From: Candidatus Zhuqueibacterota bacterium
GTDB lineage: Bacteria; Zhuqueibacterota; Zhuqueibacteria; Zhuqueibacterales; Zhuqueibacteraceae
Assembly (NCBI GenBank): GCA_022616415.1
Contig: JAKEEU010000411.1
Span: forward strand, 1 to 58,277
Direction: 5' to 3'
Length of the DNA stretch: 58,277 nucleotides
Shown here: positions 34,129-42,330 of the stretch, one piece after another
Layout: each line of letters starts with the position of its first letter
Numbering within the stretch: the first letter of the stretch is position 1
Program-made: the position numbers and the translations under genes
Notes under the pieces: model-generated
Databases searched by the model: none
Seen by the model: the letters and a program-made list of their open reading frames with translations, nothing else
What the model was told of the DNA's origin: nothing

Positions 34129-35280
34129 TCAATTAAACGGATTCGGATAATTTTGATACAAACGCCATTCCGGCGGCAATACGATTGGGGCTTCGACCAC
34201 AACCGAAACCGGTCCGTGAAAAGTCGTTTTGCCACCGGCACTGACATCAGCTAATTTGTAATAATAGCGCCCCGGCTCCAGATCGCGGTCGTAATAAAAA
34301 TAATTAAAGGGTCCGGACGAAGTACCATGTCCTGGAATCAGTTCGCTGTTGATAAGGTTATAATCGCCGCTCGCAATGGTGCTGCGATAGAGATGGAAGC
34401 CAAGATTTCCTATTTCAATCGCTGTTGACCATTGCAGCGTAACATCATCGTAATTTGCCGATGCCGTGAAGGAGAGCAATTGGACGCTATCGGGAGAAGC
34501 AACGGTTGCAGGCCGTGTCATAAAAGAGGGCGATGCTGCAATCACGGATGGATTCCAGATTACCTCGAATTCATTCGGCCCTTTCTTTACGGCTCTTTCA
34601 AATGATTGCTGCCGTCGTGTTGCAACCTCGGTGAGCACGAATCTGACGGTGTCGAGAATCGAAAATGTGCCGAGCGGAGTCGGATCGACTTCCGAAGTGG
34701 CGATGAGCGGAGGAAGCTTAAAGAGATTGGAAAACCAAAGTGAATCTTTGGTTTCAAAGATTCCGTTCGCCGCCGTGAAGCCGAGAACACTCACCTCCGC
34801 GTCGGGTTGCCACAAAACGGCATAAACGGAATCCTGAAAAAGCATAGCGTGCGTCAGCGTGTCTTTGATTGTGAGGCGACATTTATATACCCCGCTGTGA
34901 ATCTGGTTGCCTTGCGCATCCGTGTTGTTCCATATCACTTGGTAGCGCCCGGCGGCCAATTTGGCATCAACCAGGTTTCTCAAAAGGTTGGCATTCAAAT
35001 CAAAAACTGAAAACGTGACTTGACAAATGGTTTTCAGATCGAATGCGAAGGCCGTGGCCGCCAGTGTTGGTGTGGTCGCGGATTCGAGTTTTTGCACCGC
35101 ACGGCGTCCAAAAGCGAGCTTGTTCCAAGCGCTAACGCGCAATCCGGAAACCGGTGTGCCATTTGCATTTTTGACCGATACCCGGACGTAAAATTCGTCA
35201 CGCGGCCCTACCGGATTATGCTGGCAAGCGAATATGACCATAACTCCAGTCAGGGCGATAAGGTTCTTCGCGTATTTCAT
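34129..35280 (-). CDS. FlgD/Fn3-like surface lipoprotein with a cut T9SS sorting domain
   Basis: 383 residues from ATG 35280, which has AGGAG five nt upstream; an in-frame ATG five codons earlier lies before it. The lipobox MVIFAC predicts lipidation. A FlgD-type Ig domain is visible (ICQVTFSVFDLNANLLRNLV, GRYQVIWNNTDAQGNQ, SGVYKCRLT), then a Fn3-like domain (DDVTLQWSTAIEIGNLGFHL). The C-terminus ends YQNYPNPFN and stops. In T9SS cargo NYPNPFN opens an 80-residue type A sorting domain; here only the opening remains, so secretion through SprA should fail unless the stop is an error. Confidence 0.75.
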   Translation of the reverse strand: MKYAKNLIALTGVMVIFACQHNPVGPRDEFYVRVSVKNANGTPVSGLRVSAWNKLAFGRRAVQKLESATTPTLAATAFAFDLKTICQVTFSVFDLNANLLRNLVDAKLAAGRYQVIWNNTDAQGNQIHSGVYKCRLTIKDTLTHAMLFQDSVYAVLWQPDAEVSVLGFTAANGIFETKDSLWFSNLFKLPPLIATSEVDPTPLGTFSILDTVRFVLTEVATRRQQSFERAVKKGPNEFEVIWNPSVIAASPSFMTRPATVASPDSVQLLSFTASANYDDVTLQWSTAIEIGNLGFHLYRSTIASGDYNLINSELIPGHGTSSGPFNYFYYDRDLEPGRYYYKLADVSAGGKTTFHGPVSVVVEAPIVLPPEWRLYQNYPNPFN

Positions 35281-35342
35281 ATTGACTCCTTTCATCGGCG
35301 TTTCTTCTTTAATTTAAATTGGATTTTCTTTTATAAGTTCCC

Positions 35343-38012
35343 ATGCAAGCAACTCATCAACTTCTTCCGGCGTTATTCAAAAAAATCGCGGCTCCACTGC
35401 TCGCCGCCGTTCTCATCGGTATTTTTTATTGGATGGCAGCATCCACGCCTCCATCGCAGCAAACAGGCGCATTGGCGCATCATTCGCGTGTTGAAGAAAA
35501 ACGCGGCCCTGATCAGCGACCCTCGGAGTGGGCGTGGCTGCAGCGCACCTTTCCTTATTTCAAGTCTGACCCAACTGCGCATGTCGAAGCGCTCGAGCAA
35601 GCACAAGCGGCTCGCCGGCTCGCCAAGCCTTCTGAGAACACGCCACGCTGGCAATTGGCCGGGCCGACAAATATCGGCGGCCGCGTCTCGGCTTTGGCGA
35701 TCAATCCTCAAAATCCGGCGATTGTCTACGCCGGCGCTGCAACCGGCGGCGTTTTCAAATCGAATGATCGCGGCGCAACGTGGAATCCGATCTTCGACGA
35801 GCAGGCTGTGCTTCCCATTGGCGACATCGCGATCGATCCAAATAATCCCGATGTTCTTTACGTTGGCACCGGCGAGGCCAACGGCGGGCACAATAATTTT
35901 CCCGGGGCGGGTGTGTTTAAATCAACGGATGCCGGCGCTACCTGGCAATTGGCCGGGCTGGAGAAAACGACTGCAATTGGCCGCATCGTCATCGACCCCC
36001 TCAATTCCAATCGCGTTTACGTCGCTGCCGCCGGCTCCTATTTTGGCGCCGGCCCGGATCGCGGCGTGTATCGCAGCACCAACGCCGGGCAAACTTGGGA
36101 GAAAGTTCTGTTCGTCAACGATTCCACCGGCGCCATCGATCTCGTCATCGACCCGAAAAATTCAGAGACGCTTTTCGCCGCGGGGTGGCAGCGTGTTCGC
36201 CGCCACAATCGCGCCGATTTGGACGGTGAATCGAGCGGCATTTATCACAGTCGCGACGGCGGGAACACCTGGCAACGTCTTGGCGTCGTAAATGGATTGC
36301 CCGGGCCGGCATCCAATATCGGGCGCATCGGCCTGGCCATTTGCGCTTCGCAGCCGCAAAATCTTTATGCGCTTTATATTATCGACAATACCTACGGCGG
36401 GCTTTATCGTTCTCGCGACGGCGGCGCCAGTTGGCAGCGCACCGATCCTGACAATATTCTGTCGCGGGGCTTCGCTAATTTTAGCTGGTATTTTGGCAAC
36501 GTCCGCGTGCATCCGAATAATCCGGAGCAGGTTTATGTTTTGGACACCGCGATCATGGGATCGTTTGATGGCGGCCAAACTTGGCCGGTGTTTTACGGTT
36601 ATAGTCCCAGCTATCCGGGCTTGCACGTCGATCACCATGCGCTGGCCTTTGACCCGGCGAATGCGCAACGCCTGATCAACGGCAACGACGGCGGCATCAA
36701 TATTTCCGAAGACGCCGGCAGAACGTGGGCAAAAATTCCATCGCTGCCGGTGACACAGTTTTATCATATCACCATGGATCAAACCAACCCGGAAAAGCTT
36801 TATGGCGGAACGCAGGACAACGGTACGATCCGAACGGCGAGCGGCCGGCTCAATGACTGGCGTACGATTCTCGGCGGCGACGGCTTTTACGTCATCGTCG
36901 ATCCAACCAATCCCAACGTCATTTATGCCGAAGCGCAAAACGGCTTCCTGGTAAAATCGATCGACGGTGGGAACAGCTTTCGCAGCGCGCGCGCCGGCAT
37001 TAATAATGACGAGCCGGCAAACTGGTCCACCCCGGTGGCGATGGATCCAAGCAAGAGCAACGTTTTGTATTACGGTACCAATCGCGTTTATCGCACGGTG
37101 GATGGCGCCGACCATTGGCAGCCGATTAGCGATGATCTCACCGATGGTTTTGAGAGTCAGCCTTACTTGGGCACGATCACGGCCATCGCCGTAGCGCCGA
37201 ACAATCCCAATGTCATTTACGCCGGCACCGACGACAGCCATATTTGGGTCACAGCCGATCTTGGCAAAACTTGGGTGGAAATCTCTGCAATGCTGCCGCA
37301 TCGCTGGGTCACGCGCGTTGCCGTCGATCCCACTGACGCGGCCATTGCCTACGCCACCTTTTCCGGCCTCAAATGGTATTCGCCGCAATCGCACGTTTTT
37401 CGCACGGCGGACATGGGCAAGACGTGGGAAGATATTAGCAACAATTTGCCCGACGCGCCGGTGAACGTGATCGTGGTCGATCCCATTTACCCAAACATGT
37501 TGTATGTTGGCGCCGACGTGGGCGCATTTTATTCGCGCGATTATGGCAAAAACTGGTCGCCGCTCGGTGAGGGCATGCCTGTAGTTTCAGTATACGACAT
37601 CGTCGTACACCCAAAGCTGCGCCGTCTCGCCGCCGGCACACATGGCCGCTCGATGTACACGCTTGATCTTTCGCCTCTCACCGAAGTCGGTGTGCCAATT
37701 GCAGAAAATAGTCAACTGCCGAACTCTCCGGCTTTGGCGCAAAATTATCCGAATCCATTTTCAATCTCATCTGCAACCGCAACCACGATTCGTTATCTGC
37801 TTCCTAACGAGTCCGACGTGGAGGTGACCATCCACGATGTATTGGGGCAAAAAATAAAAACCCTCGTGCAGCGCTCACAACCTCGCGGCGAATACACCGT
37901 CACGTGGGATGGCACGGCGGCGGCGAGCGTCAAAGTGGCAAACGGTCTTTATTTTGTTCGTCTGCGCGCCTCGCTTTTTGAACGCACTCGCAAAATTTTA
38001 GTCCTGAGATAA
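35343..38012 (+). CDS. Secreted BNR/Asp-box (sortilin-like) propeller protein with intact T9SS signal
   Basis: 889 residues. An N-terminal hydrophobic helix (KIAAPLLAAVLIGIFYWMA) is the signal peptide. The body carries many Asp-box/BNR repeats of the type S-x-D-x-G-x-T-W (KSNDRGATW, KSTDAGATW, RSTNAGQTW, HSRDGGNTW, RSRDGGASW, RTADMGKTW) separated by I-x-x-x-P-x-N-P-x-x-x-Y blocks, the layout of large VPS10/sortilin-like propellers in FCB genomes. The last 85 residues (from QNYPNPF, with HDVLGQKIKTLVQ, GEYTVTWDG and a final KILVLR) are a complete type A sorting domain, so it is a likely SprA/T9SS substrate on the cell surface. No Shine-Dalgarno was found. Divergent from the truncated relative at 34129. 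Confidence 0.88.
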   Translation: MQATHQLLPALFKKIAAPLLAAVLIGIFYWMAASTPPSQQTGALAHHSRVEEKRGPDQRPSEWAWLQRTFPYFKSDPTAHVEALEQAQAARRLAKPSENTPRWQLAGPTNIGGRVSALAINPQNPAIVYAGAATGGVFKSNDRGATWNPIFDEQAVLPIGDIAIDPNNPDVLYVGTGEANGGHNNFPGAGVFKSTDAGATWQLAGLEKTTAIGRIVIDPLNSNRVYVAAAGSYFGAGPDRGVYRSTNAGQTWEKVLFVNDSTGAIDLVIDPKNSETLFAAGWQRVRRHNRADLDGESSGIYHSRDGGNTWQRLGVVNGLPGPASNIGRIGLAICASQPQNLYALYIIDNTYGGLYRSRDGGASWQRTDPDNILSRGFANFSWYFGNVRVHPNNPEQVYVLDTAIMGSFDGGQTWPVFYGYSPSYPGLHVDHHALAFDPANAQRLINGNDGGINISEDAGRTWAKIPSLPVTQFYHITMDQTNPEKLYGGTQDNGTIRTASGRLNDWRTILGGDGFYVIVDPTNPNVIYAEAQNGFLVKSIDGGNSFRSARAGINNDEPANWSTPVAMDPSKSNVLYYGTNRVYRTVDGADHWQPISDDLTDGFESQPYLGTITAIAVAPNNPNVIYAGTDDSHIWVTADLGKTWVEISAMLPHRWVTRVAVDPTDAAIAYATFSGLKWYSPQSHVFRTADMGKTWEDISNNLPDAPVNVIVVDPIYPNMLYVGADVGAFYSRDYGKNWSPLGEGMPVVSVYDIVVHPKLRRLAAGTHGRSMYTLDLSPLTEVGVPIAENSQLPNSPALAQNYPNPFSISSATATTIRYLLPNESDVEVTIHDVLGQKIKTLVQRSQPRGEYTVTWDGTAAASVKVANGLYFVRLRASLFERTRKILVLR

Positions 38013-38040
38013 GTTAACTTTTACTTGAAGGGACGACCTT

Positions 38041-38703
38041 ATGAAAACAAGCCTTGGCTGTGCCTGCCTCGTCCTGCTGTTAATCACTCAGGCTGCGGCA
38101 GAAGACAAATTCGGGTTGGCGCTGAAAGTGGGGCCAAATTTTTCCAACATGCTCGTGCGCGAAAAAAGCACTAGCTTCATTGTCAATACAGATATGCGTA
38201 TCAAGCCGAGTTATATGCTGGAGTTGGAAGTCGTTATCACTAAACACCTCAGCTACGTCGCCGGTTTTCAGTATCTCGTACATGCCTATTCCGGAAATGC
38301 CACCGACAGCATTTACACGTATGAATACACGCGCCGCGCCAATTTTTTGAGTATTCCCAACAAAATTCGCGTGTTTTTTCATCATCACAAGCTGCAATCC
38401 TTTCTGTCTTTCGGGGTGAACGCCGAAACCGTGCTCTCCGCCCGAATTTACCAAAACTACGATGACCCGGCCATCCTGACTTATGAAACCAACATCAAGG
38501 TTCTGTACAGTGATATAACTTTTACACCGGAGCTTGACGCCGGTTTGCGCCTGCCGCTGGCCGGATTTTTTCTGACGCTCGAGGGCACTTATGCGCACGG
38601 CACGGAAACCGTCAACAATCCCGATCTCGAATATCTGGCAGAATATTCGCGCAAGATTCGGGATTTTCGTTTTATGATCGGCATTTCTCGCTATTTATTT
38701 TAA
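38041..38703 (+). CDS. Small outer-membrane barrel protein (PorT-like fold)
   Basis: 220 residues with AAGGGA before the ATG. The signal peptide CACLVLLLITQAAAE cleaves after Ala. The pattern of strands (FGLALKVGPNFSNML, LELEVVITKHLSYVAGFQYL, RFMIGISRYLF) and the C-terminal Phe fit an eight-stranded barrel of the outer-membrane-protein/PorT type. It follows the BNR protein by 28 nt on the same strand, so co-expression is likely, but a T9SS role is only a possibility. Confidence 0.7.
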   Translation: MKTSLGCACLVLLLITQAAAEDKFGLALKVGPNFSNMLVREKSTSFIVNTDMRIKPSYMLELEVVITKHLSYVAGFQYLVHAYSGNATDSIYTYEYTRRANFLSIPNKIRVFFHHHKLQSFLSFGVNAETVLSARIYQNYDDPAILTYETNIKVLYSDITFTPELDAGLRLPLAGFFLTLEGTYAHGTETVNNPDLEYLAEYSRKIRDFRFMIGISRYLF

Positions 38704-38877
38704 CGTCGCCGGTAATGCCGCACCGGTGAACTTCCCAGTAATATGTCATGCTGAAGCATCCTGTTCATTTCAAGCACTGTATTCGGTATTAAACAAGCTC
38801 CCTTCGGGATGACCCCGCCGCGGCGGGGTTACTTGCTGAACGAACCTAGACTATTTTATCGCGAGAGAAGGCGTAAA
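38704..38877. other. Intergenic with a GC hairpin
   Basis: Contains CCCTTCGGGATGACC and the perfect palindrome CCCCGCCGCGGCGGGG (38813-38828) beside a GTCATGCTGAAGC word (38745), which together resemble dispersed hairpin elements common between FCB genes. No gene seen. Confidence 0.5.
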
Positions 38878-39987
38878 TTGATAAACAGAAAAAAATTTTG
38901 CACCATCGGCCGGGGCCTTTTGTCTTTCAAACGCAGCTTTCTTCCATATCTCCCCGCGCTCCGGTTGCTGTTTGCCGTTTTGCTCGTCACTGCTTGCGGA
39001 GAGCAACAACAGCAGATTATCGTCTATTCGCCGCACGGCAAAGAATTGCTCGAAGATTTTGCCAGCCGCTTCGAGCAGGCTAATCCCGGCGTGAATGTCG
39101 AGTGGCTCGACATGGGCTCGCAAAATGTTCTCGACCGCCTGCGCTCGGAGAAAGCCAATCCGCAAGCGGATATTTGGTGGGGCGCGCCCTCGCCGCTGTT
39201 CATGCAAGCAGCCGCTGAAGGTCTGTTGGAACCATATCGCCCAACCTGGGCCGACCAGATCGATTCAACTTATCACGATCCGCTTGACCGGTGGTATGGC
39301 ACTTATTTAACGCCGGAAGTGATCATGTTCAATTCGGGGCAACTGCCGAAAGAGCAGACGCCGCAAGATTGGGATGAACTATTAGCCCCGCAGTGGCACG
39401 ACAAGATTACGATCCGCGAGCCGCTCCCCTCCGGAACCATGCGTGCCATCTTTTTCGCGATGATCTACCGCTTTTATCGCGAACAAAATTCTCCGGCCGC
39501 CGGCTATGATTGGCTGCGCCGTCTCGATGCCAACACGAAAAGTTATTCCGGCGATCAGACCCTGCTTTATCTGGCGTTGGCGCGCGGCGAAGCCATTTTG
39601 ACGCTATGGAATCTTCCGGATGTTCTGTTGCGGCGTGAAAAGGATGGCTATCCTTTTGACTACGTCGTGCCCAAGAGCGGCACGCCGATGGTGCCTGAGG
39701 GTTTGGCGCTCGTCGCGCGTCAGCAGCCGGTTCAGAACCGCACCGAGCTTGCCCGCAAGTTTTATGAATTCATTACCACGCCGGAATCCTTTATCTACGC
39801 CTCCAACCAATATTATCGCGTCCCCACCCGTCGTGATTTGGATTTCTCGCAAATCCGCCCGGAATTTAATCCATCGCAATATCAAGCCATGCCGATGGAC
39901 TGGCAGCTCTTTGCCGATAGCTCTGCCGCGTGGATGCAGTATTGGGATCAGAATATTCGCAACAAAGGCCGTCTCTCTGATGAATAA
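38878..39987 (+). CDS. ABC-importer substrate-binding lipoprotein (iron/thiamine/polyamine class)
   Basis: 369 residues from TTG 38878, with GAGAAGG at the right distance; upstream in-frame ATG 38809 overlaps a palindrome. The lipobox LLVTAC predicts lipidation. Typical cluster D blocks: QIIVYSPHGKELLEDFASRF, PQADIWWGAPSPLFMQAAAE, YLTPEVIMFNSGQ, DKITIREPLPSGTMRAIF and YVVPKSGTPMVPEGLALV. The best resemblance is to ferric-iron/putrescine-type binding proteins (FbpA/PotD). An ATPase follows after a 200-bp repeat, but no permease gene is present. Confidence 0.85.
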   Translation: MINRKKFCTIGRGLLSFKRSFLPYLPALRLLFAVLLVTACGEQQQQIIVYSPHGKELLEDFASRFEQANPGVNVEWLDMGSQNVLDRLRSEKANPQADIWWGAPSPLFMQAAAEGLLEPYRPTWADQIDSTYHDPLDRWYGTYLTPEVIMFNSGQLPKEQTPQDWDELLAPQWHDKITIREPLPSGTMRAIFFAMIYRFYREQNSPAAGYDWLRRLDANTKSYSGDQTLLYLALARGEAILTLWNLPDVLLRREKDGYPFDYVVPKSGTPMVPEGLALVARQQPVQNRTELARKFYEFITTPESFIYASNQYYRVPTRRDLDFSQIRPEFNPSQYQAMPMDWQLFADSSAAWMQYWDQNIRNKGRLSDE

Positions 39988-40189
39988 ATGGATTGATGGA
40001 GTGTTGGATTGATGGATTGATGGATTGATGGATTGTTGGATTGATGGATTGATGGATTGATGGATTGATGGATTGTTGGATTGATGGATTGTTGGAGTAA
40101 TGGAGAAATGTAAAGCCCAACAATCCATTACTCCAGCACTCCACTACTCCATTACTCCGAACTCCGATACTCCGAACTCCGATTTTGCC
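39988..40189. repeat. Octamer repeats filling the binding-protein/ATPase gap
   Basis: About 13 units of TGGATTGA and variants (39988-40090) lead into TGGAGTAATGGA (40093-40104), which pairs perfectly with TCCATTACTCCA (40124-40135). The inverted arm continues as ACTCC-containing octamers up to 40185. The block spans the whole gap from stop codon to ATG 40190. Confidence 0.92.
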
Positions 40190-41317
40190 ATGGCTCGAGT
40201 TCGTTTTGAAAACGTGCAAAAATTTTTCGGCGAAACGCCGGCGGTGTGCGAGTTGGCGCTGGAGATTCGTGAGGGGGAATTTTTCAGCATTCTCGGGCCG
40301 AGCGGCTGCGGCAAAACCACGACGCTGCGCATGGTCGCCGGCTTCGAGGTTCCGGATGCCGGAAGTATTTTTTTTGACGACGAGAATGTTACCTCCCTCC
40401 CGCCGGAGAAACGCCATACCGGCATGGTGTTTCAAAATTATGCGCTGTTCCCGCATTTGACGGTTTTTGAAAATGTCGCCTTCGGCTTGCGCGCCCGCAA
40501 ACACCCGCCGGCAGAAATTAGCCCGCGAGTGGCGGCTGCGCTCGATCTCGTTGAAATGCGCGAACTGCAGAACCGTCCGGTAACGCAGCTTTCCGGCGGC
40601 CAACAACAACGGGTGGCGTTGGCTCGCGCGCTGGCCGTGCAGCCGAAAATTTTATTGCTCGACGAGCCACTCTCCAATCTCGACGCGCAACTGCGGCGCA
40701 CGACGCGCACCGAGCTAAAAAATTTGCAGCGCCGATTGGGAATCACCACCATTTACGTCACCCACGATCAGGAAGAAGCGCTGGCGCTTTCCGATCGCAT
40801 TCTCGTCATGGAAAAAGGCTCGGCGCAACAAGTCGGTACGCCGGAAGAAATTTATCACATACCGGCCAATCTTTTTGTTATGAGCTTTATCGGCGCGAGC
40901 AATGCTTTGCCCGGTACGATAACTGCGGCGGATAATGGCAAAATTCAAGTGTCAGGTGAAAATTGGCAATTGCGCCTGCCTGCAGATCGTGAGCACCAGT
41001 GGCCGGTGCAAACATCGGTGCACGTCGCCTTCCGTCCGGAGCATGGCCGTATTGTTCCCACCAGCTCGGCAGATACTCAACCGGCCGAGGCCAAATTCAA
41101 CGGCGCTGCCGGCGAGTTCCTCGGCGAAGTGCAGTCAGTGGAGTTTGGCGGCAGCCATTGGCTGGTGCAATGCCAAATTGGACGGCAAAGTTGTTTCGTG
41201 CGCGTGCCGGCGGAAGAAATCGATAATGCAGCGCTACGAAGTTTAGCCGGCAGCCGGAAAATTCAAATCTCAGTGCAGCCGCAACATGTGCGCATTTTTC
41301 CGGCTACGGCGTTGTAG
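40190..41317 (+). CDS. ABC-importer ATPase (PotA/FbpC type)
   Basis: 375 residues from MARVRFENVQKFF; the frame is open upstream only through repeat. Walker A GPSGCGKTT (36-44), Q-loop at 82, signature LSGGQQQR (134-141), Walker B ILLLDEP (154-160), D-loop SNLDAQ, and the switch histidine in YVTHDQEEALALSD. A C-terminal TOBE domain (about 285-375) places it in the PotA/FbpC/CysA group. Its binding protein is upstream. A membrane subunit is missing, because the next gene is an unrelated nucleotidyltransferase. The ATG has no Shine-Dalgarno. Confidence 0.92.
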   Translation: MARVRFENVQKFFGETPAVCELALEIREGEFFSILGPSGCGKTTTLRMVAGFEVPDAGSIFFDDENVTSLPPEKRHTGMVFQNYALFPHLTVFENVAFGLRARKHPPAEISPRVAAALDLVEMRELQNRPVTQLSGGQQQRVALARALAVQPKILLLDEPLSNLDAQLRRTTRTELKNLQRRLGITTIYVTHDQEEALALSDRILVMEKGSAQQVGTPEEIYHIPANLFVMSFIGASNALPGTITAADNGKIQVSGENWQLRLPADREHQWPVQTSVHVAFRPEHGRIVPTSSADTQPAEAKFNGAAGEFLGEVQSVEFGGSHWLVQCQIGRQSCFVRVPAEEIDNAALRSLAGSRKIQISVQPQHVRIFPATAL

Positions 41318-41380
41318 TTTTGTCTTGATTCTCTCTTGTTGAATTATTACATTGTTAATGCAAAATATCATGACGGCCCG

Positions 41381-42085
41381 ATGGATAACATTCAACAAAG
41401 ACAATCGCGACTGCGCCAGCTCTGCGAGACACTAAAAGAGAACGACGCCGATCTTGTCGATATTATACAATTCGGCTCTTCAGTCTATGCGCCGGATTTG
41501 GCACGTGACATCGATTTGCTGGTAACAGCGCGCTCAAAGGAAAATGAAGACCTGTATTGGGATGCTTTTGCCGATTTGGATCTCGGCGTCGATGTCATCC
41601 TTCGCACCCCCGGCCAGCTCATGGGCAAAGACATCGCGGCCAGCATCCGGCTCATGGGAAATCTTTTGTGCGGGGACGGTCAAACATTTAAAGAAGCGGA
41701 GGCATATATGGCTGTACCTACCTATGATCGCGCGCGAAAAAGTTTGGAAACGGCGGATAGCAATTTGACCACGGCGCAACAAAAGAAAGACCCGACTTTA
41801 AAAGATGAATTCTACAAAATCGCTTACGACCGTTTGTTTGACGCCGCGCGCTACGCCGTGATGGCCTACCTAAATACGGATAATGCGCGTTGGGGTCAAT
41901 TGCGCCATTTGCTTCCTCCGCCCTTCGATCAGGAATTTCGGCGTATCATCAACACGCTTCACATCCAGTACGGCTACGACGGCAACTATCCCCAAAATGA
42001 TCCGGATGGCGCGTTTGCGAAATGGCGCCAGGAAGTCGAGCAATTTATTCAGAGATTGGAGCAAGCTCAATCACCAACCCCGTAG
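41381..42085 (+). CDS. Nucleotidyltransferase-HEPN fusion (MNT-HEPN type)
   Basis: 234 residues from ATG 41381; an earlier in-frame start at 41336 adds an AT-rich leader. The N-terminal half holds the minimal nucleotidyltransferase motif FGSSVYAPDLARDIDLLV, with the D-x-D metal pair, and a third Asp in DLGVDVIL. The C-terminal half is helical and HEPN-like (DEFYKIAYDRLFDAARYAVM), with a possible R-x5-H site in ARWGQLRHLLP. MNT and HEPN are usually two genes in a toxin-antitoxin pair, where MNT adds AMP to the HEPN RNase; here they are one protein. A stand-alone role in RNA or protein AMPylation is possible. Confidence 0.78.
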   Translation: MDNIQQRQSRLRQLCETLKENDADLVDIIQFGSSVYAPDLARDIDLLVTARSKENEDLYWDAFADLDLGVDVILRTPGQLMGKDIAASIRLMGNLLCGDGQTFKEAEAYMAVPTYDRARKSLETADSNLTTAQQKKDPTLKDEFYKIAYDRLFDAARYAVMAYLNTDNARWGQLRHLLPPPFDQEFRRIINTLHIQYGYDGNYPQNDPDGAFAKWRQEVEQFIQRLEQAQSPTP

Positions 42086-42183
42086 CGTGTCTTTGGCCGT
42101 AACCTGCAGGCGCAACCCCAATTAACCGCAAAAGGGCGCAAAGAATGATTGATTTTTCTTGGTGCCTTGTGATGTAAAAATTT

Positions 42184-42257
42184 TTGTAGTCGATCCTGTC
42201 TTGCTTGGCAAGCATGCAAAAATTATGCTTGCAAAAGCTCTCACCGGGTGCTACATT
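42184..42257. repeat. GTAG...CTAC-bounded palindromic element
   Basis: TTTGTAGTC (42184-42192) and GGTGCTACATTTTT (42247-42260) face each other like the outer ends of the REP pair at 2393-2473. The interior holds GCAAGCAT (42208-42215) / ATGCTTGC (42225-42232), an 8-bp perfect stem. The loop of the REP family is not conserved, so membership is uncertain. Confidence 0.45.
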
Positions 42258-42330
42258 TTTGGGGTGAAATCTCAGTCCTCCTGCTGTACAACCGAACTCT
42301 CAGCCAATAGCCAACAAATCATTTTTGTCA

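Noticed and set aside
35020..37394. Frames of 423 codons (plus) and 410 codons (minus) across the BNR protein
   Set aside because: They are shadows of the 889-residue propeller protein, which has Asp-box repeats, a signal peptide and a sorting domain.
39604..40128. Minus-strand protein with many INPSIHQS repeats
   Set aside because: It is translated octamer repeat DNA, overlapping the end of the binding-protein gene on the other strand.
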